NCBI GenBank assembly: GCA_035461385.1
Contig: DATHVI010000035.1
Span: 1-6,502 of the forward strand
Direction: 5' to 3'
DNA: 6,502 nucleotides
Origin: DATHVI01 sp035461385
GTDB lineage: Bacteria; Actinomycetota; Thermoleophilia; Solirubrobacterales; 70-9
The notes beneath the pieces are model-generated. The model was not told the origin of the DNA. It did no database searches and saw only the letters and a list, made by a program, of their open reading frames with translations. A program made the position numbers and the translations under genes. This document shows, one piece after another, positions 6,421-6,502 of the stretch; the first letter of the stretch is position 1; each line of letters opens with the position of its first letter.

Positions 6421-6435
6421 GGCCGCGTCGCGGCC
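6421..6435. repeat. 7-bp inverted repeat around a single base in the pafBC leader
   Basis: GGCCGCG-T-CGCGGCC is a perfect inverted repeat with a one-base centre. As RNA it would form a 6-bp stem with a 3-nt loop; as DNA it is a near-palindrome of the kind a dimeric protein could bind. It lies between the pafBC start and the larger palindromic repeats to its right. Confidence 0.5.
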
Positions 6436-6440
6436 TTACC

Positions 6441-6502
6441 TGCTACTGGCGAGACACCATGTGTCTCGCCCCGACTTGACTGCGACTGCCGAGACACTCT
6501 GT
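6441..6502. repeat. Tandem 40-bp-period palindromic repeat (one full unit plus a truncated second)
   Basis: Unit one (6441-6480) has at its core GGCGAGACAC (6448-6457), CAT, GTGTCTCGCC (6461-6470), a perfect 10-bp inverted repeat with a 3-nt centre. Exactly 40 bp on, unit two begins and matches the first 22 positions at 18 (differences at 6484, 6489, 6498 and 6499), with the same CGAGACAC arm, until the window ends at 6502. The first-arm difference (G to C at 6489) would need a matching change in the second arm outside the window if the hairpin is conserved. No gene is supported here: each minus-strand frame runs into a stop before pafBC, though the last codons of an upstream gene cannot be excluded. 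Candidates are an array of dispersed palindromic elements (REP-like), tandem operator sites upstream of pafBC, or hairpins at the end of an upstream transcript. Confidence 0.6.

Noticed and set aside
6441..6502. CRISPR array at the right edge
   Set aside because: The 40-bp period is too short for a typical repeat-spacer unit, the similarity runs from the start of each unit through the palindrome, and no cas gene is nearby.

Overview
The window is very GC-rich DNA with strong G/C preference at third codon positions, GTG as well as ATG starts, and AGGAGG-type ribosome binding sites before some genes. It carries a PafB-PafC type twin WYL regulator, which points to an actinomycetote. The fused PafBC, a LACTB2-like hydrolase and a type II-like HAD protein would fit a Thermoleophilia/Solirubrobacterales-like lineage, but that finer placement is inference. 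I see no rRNA, tRNA, insertion sequence, phage gene or CRISPR array. The region looks like ordinary chromosome.

Layout, left to right. (1) 1-135, minus: the first 45 codons of a YCII/DGPF-domain protein, cut by the window edge, with a perfect 9-bp hairpin just upstream of its start. (2) 296-2701, minus: a complete penicillin acylase-family (S45) Ntn-hydrolase with nucleophile, oxyanion-hole and calcium-site residues in the expected places. (3) 2702-2842: a divergent intergenic region carrying a perfect 18-bp palindrome with a TATAGT -10-like hexamer on each strand. (4) 2843-3490, plus: a HAD-superfamily hydrolase of the haloacid dehalogenase type II branch, lacking some residues expected of a true dehalogenase. 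(5) 3516-4313, minus: a LACTB2-like metallo-beta-lactamase-fold hydrolase, converging on the HAD gene with a 25-bp gap. (6) 4339-6384, minus: a single-chain PafB-PafC WYL transcription factor, 25 bp upstream of the hydrolase and probably co-transcribed with it. (7) 6385-6502: an intergenic leader full of inverted repeats, including one complete and one truncated copy of a 40-bp-period element whose core is a perfect 10-bp inverted repeat.

Function. PafBC is the activator of the RecA/LexA-independent DNA-damage response in mycobacteria and relatives. The downstream MBL hydrolase may belong to the same transcription unit. The acylase and HAD genes share one upstream region, so the palindrome could coordinate them. 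No evidence joins all the genes into one pathway. The protein families are mostly recognisable, and the least explained sequence lies in the intergenic palindromes and repeats.
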